Below, piece after piece: positions 62,685 to 64,000 of a stretch of DNA of 64,000 bases. Every line of letters begins with the position of its first letter. Position 1 is the stretch's first letter. The notes below the pieces were generated by a model. It did not search any database and was not told the origin of the DNA. It saw only the letters and a program-made list of their open reading frames with translations. The position numbers and the translations under genes are program-made. The DNA comes from VRUE01 sp963844395 (GTDB taxonomy: Bacteria; Actinomycetota; Thermoleophilia; Solirubrobacterales; 70-9), in the NCBI GenBank assembly GCA_963844395.1, contig CAWJNX010000001.1, forward strand, positions 310,001 through 374,000, in the 5' to 3' direction.

Positions 62685-63664
62685 CCTATTCCATCGTGTC
62701 TCCGGTCCGCGACGAGGCCGATTACCTCGCCGTCACCGCCGCGTCGCTGGTCTCCCAGACGCACCGACCGCTGCGTTGGGTGATCGTCAACGACGGCTCC
62801 ACCGACAATACCCGCTCGATTGCCGAAGAATGGGCCGCCGAGCATCCCTGGATCGAGGTGATCGGATCCGAGCGCAAGCACGAGCGGGCGCGGGGGGCGC
62901 CGATCGTCGCCGCCTTCCACCGCGGTCTGCGTGAGCTCGATCTGCGGCCGGACGTGGTGGTCAAGCTCGACGGCGATCTTTTCCTGCCCGCCCACTACTT
63001 CGAGTGGGTCGCCTCGGCCTTCGCCAAGGACCCGAGAGCCGGCATCGTCGGCGGAACCGTCTGGATGCCGGAGGACGGCCGCTGGCGCCTGGACTACGGC
63101 AAGACGTCGCACAACGTCCACGGCGTCGCCAAGGCCTACCGCTACGACTGCCTCGACGACATCGGCGGCCTGCAGGAATCGATGGGCTGGGACGGCATCG
63201 ACGAGTACGCGGCACGGGCGAGGGGGTGGCACGTCCACGCGCTCGGCGAGCTGAGCATCCTTCACTACAAGCCGCGCGGGTCGAAGCAGAGGCCCCTGCA
63301 GGCGAGGTGGGAGGAGGGCCGCGGCAACGCCTTCATGGGATACCGGTGGCAGTTCATGCTGCTGCGGGCCGCCTACCGGGGGCTCGTCGAGCGCCCCCGC
63401 TTCCTCGGTGGCCTCGCCCTGCTCGCGGCCTATGCCGATGCCCGTCTGCGCAGGCGCCCGCGGGTCGCGGATCCCGGCGCAATCGCCGAGCTGCGCCGGG
63501 AGCAGGCGCAGCGAATGGGAGCGCTGCTGCGCATGAAGCACGACGTCGAGCCGGCCGCCCCCCTGCCGGACGGAGGCCCGGCGTACTGGTTCAGGGACCG
63601 AGCAGCGACTCGACGCTCTGCCGGTATATCTGCCGCTGATGAGGCCAGCGATACGGTTCGTTGA
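62672..63664 (+). CDS. Family 2 glycosyltransferase (GT-A)
   Basis: 330 residues from ATG 62672 (MSLPTYSIVSPVRDEADYLA). GT2 fold: VTAASLVSQTHRPLRWVIVN, DGSTDNTRSIAEEW, VVKLDGDLFLPAHYFEW (DxD-like metal site), GGTVWMP and YDCLDDIGGLQESMGWDGID with the late acidic residues. It adds a sugar to the growing glycan. The C-terminal tail runs 74 bases into the convergent gene. Confidence 0.88.
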   Translation: MSLPTYSIVSPVRDEADYLAVTAASLVSQTHRPLRWVIVNDGSTDNTRSIAEEWAAEHPWIEVIGSERKHERARGAPIVAAFHRGLRELDLRPDVVVKLDGDLFLPAHYFEWVASAFAKDPRAGIVGGTVWMPEDGRWRLDYGKTSHNVHGVAKAYRYDCLDDIGGLQESMGWDGIDEYAARARGWHVHALGELSILHYKPRGSKQRPLQARWEEGRGNAFMGYRWQFMLLRAAYRGLVERPRFLGGLALLAAYADARLRRRPRVADPGAIAELRREQAQRMGALLRMKHDVEPAAPLPDGGPAYWFRDRAATRRSAGISAADEASDTVR

Positions 63665-64000
63665 CCTGCCAGGCTCGCTCGACCAGCCGATCGCCCAGCC
63701 GCGGCGCCGAGTGGAGCTCGCGGATCGCCCGCGCCAGATCGGCAGGGTCTCCCGCGTCGAAGTACTCGAAGCAGTCCTCACCGAAGTAGTTCTGCACCGA
63801 CCTGGTGCGTGAGACCACGGCCGGGCACCGCATTGCGATCAGGTCGTACATCTTGTTGCAGTGGGTGAGGTCGCGAAAGGCGTCCTTCTTCATCGCGACG
63901 ACGCCGGCGTCGGAGCGGGCGATCGCGGTCAAGAGCTGCTCGATCGGGACGTACTCGCCGGCGAACCAGACGCGGTCCTCGACACCGCGCTCCCGGGTCA
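63591..64000 (-). CDS. Family 4 (GT-B) glycosyltransferase, C-terminal part
   Basis: The frame is open to the window edge. VWFAGEYVPIEQLLTAIARS, DAGVVAMKKDAFRDLTHCNK, MYDLIAMRCPAVVSRTRSVQ, and NYFGEDCFEYFDAGDPADLA fit the nucleotide-sugar-binding half of GT4 enzymes (the KxxExxAxGxPVV region appears as NKMYDLIAMRCPAVV). The N-terminal acceptor domain lies beyond 64000. Confidence 0.8.
   Translation of the reverse strand, partial: TRERGVEDRVWFAGEYVPIEQLLTAIARSDAGVVAMKKDAFRDLTHCNKMYDLIAMRCPAVVSRTRSVQNYFGEDCFEYFDAGDPADLARAIRELHSAPRLGDRLVERAWQVNEPYRWPHQRQIYRQSVESLLGP

Noticed and set aside
1..64000. CRISPR array
   Set aside because: No set of regularly spaced direct repeats was seen; tandem repeats found are coding (25685-25915, ELWxxDGT units) or a single duplication (7658-7691).

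Overview
The window is a GC-rich (about 70 percent) bacterial chromosome segment. Its gene content points to an actinobacterium, most likely class Thermoleophilia (Solirubrobacterales or a relative). The evidence is a complete set of coenzyme F420 biosynthesis genes including a fused FO synthase, an NADPH:F420 reductase, ethylmalonyl-CoA pathway enzymes, DUF7144 and DUF2188 proteins, a RDD membrane protein and a cytochrome P450. The class-level call is inference. There is no rRNA, CRISPR array or recognisable prophage.

Layout. 1-7 kb: end of a DEAD-box helicase, small secreted proteins, a broken flavin oxidase, a SurA-like foldase and an ELWxxDGT repeat protein. 7-8.9 kb: a decayed VapC toxin, tRNA-Glu, tRNA-Leu(CAG) and a LAGLIDADG gene. 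8.9-16 kb: hydrolases, phosphoesterases, membrane proteins, cupin and Nudix. 16-20 kb: a solitary amino-acid-type binding lipoprotein and a FAD oxidase. 20-22 kb: an IS481-family element inserted at the 3' end of tRNA-Pro, an HNH nuclease gene and tRNA-Gly. 22-27 kb: P450, acyl-CoA carboxylase beta subunit, an 11-residue-repeat protein and gene remnants. 27.5-30.2 kb: tRNA-Trp, tRNA-Leu(TAG), a second LAGLIDADG gene, then tRNA-Leu(CAA) and a third. 30-36.8 kb: acetoacetate/leucine-type catabolism (acetoacetyl-CoA synthetase, carboxylase, HMG-CoA lyase). 36.8-43.3 kb: F420 pathway (npdG, cofD, cofC, cofE, then cofGH with an alcohol dehydrogenase on the other strand). 43.4-54.4 kb: aquaporin, NMT1-type binding protein, a copper oxidase-ZIP-DtxR metal operon with an operator, ygfZ, rmuC, ccr, clpS. 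54.4-58.6 kb: ethylmalonyl-CoA mutase and a Fic protein. 58.9-64 kb: a polysaccharide/glycan biosynthesis cluster.

The most unusual signal is a set of nuclease genes attached to tRNA genes. Three paralogous genes coding for an N-terminal helix-turn-helix plus a two-motif LAGLIDADG domain each lie beside a different tRNA-Leu isoacceptor (CAG, TAG, CAA). A fourth, HNH-type gene lies between tRNA-Pro and tRNA-Gly and ends inside the tRNA-Gly gene. Three of these four loci carry a GAAC-N4-GTTC palindrome of the Gram-positive LexA (SOS) type, and a by-eye scan found no other exact copy in the window. This suggests DNA-damage-inducible, tRNA-targeted mobile nucleases, which I do not know as a described system.

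Many genes at about 2.8-4.3, 8.9-13.7, 25-27, 37-45 and 46.9-54.4 kb are readable only by changing frame several times, while neighbouring kilobases are clean. Because essential-looking pathway genes are affected and the motifs remain intact across frames, sequencing or assembly indels are the likelier cause than mass pseudogenisation. Coordinates for such genes span the whole reconstructed gene.
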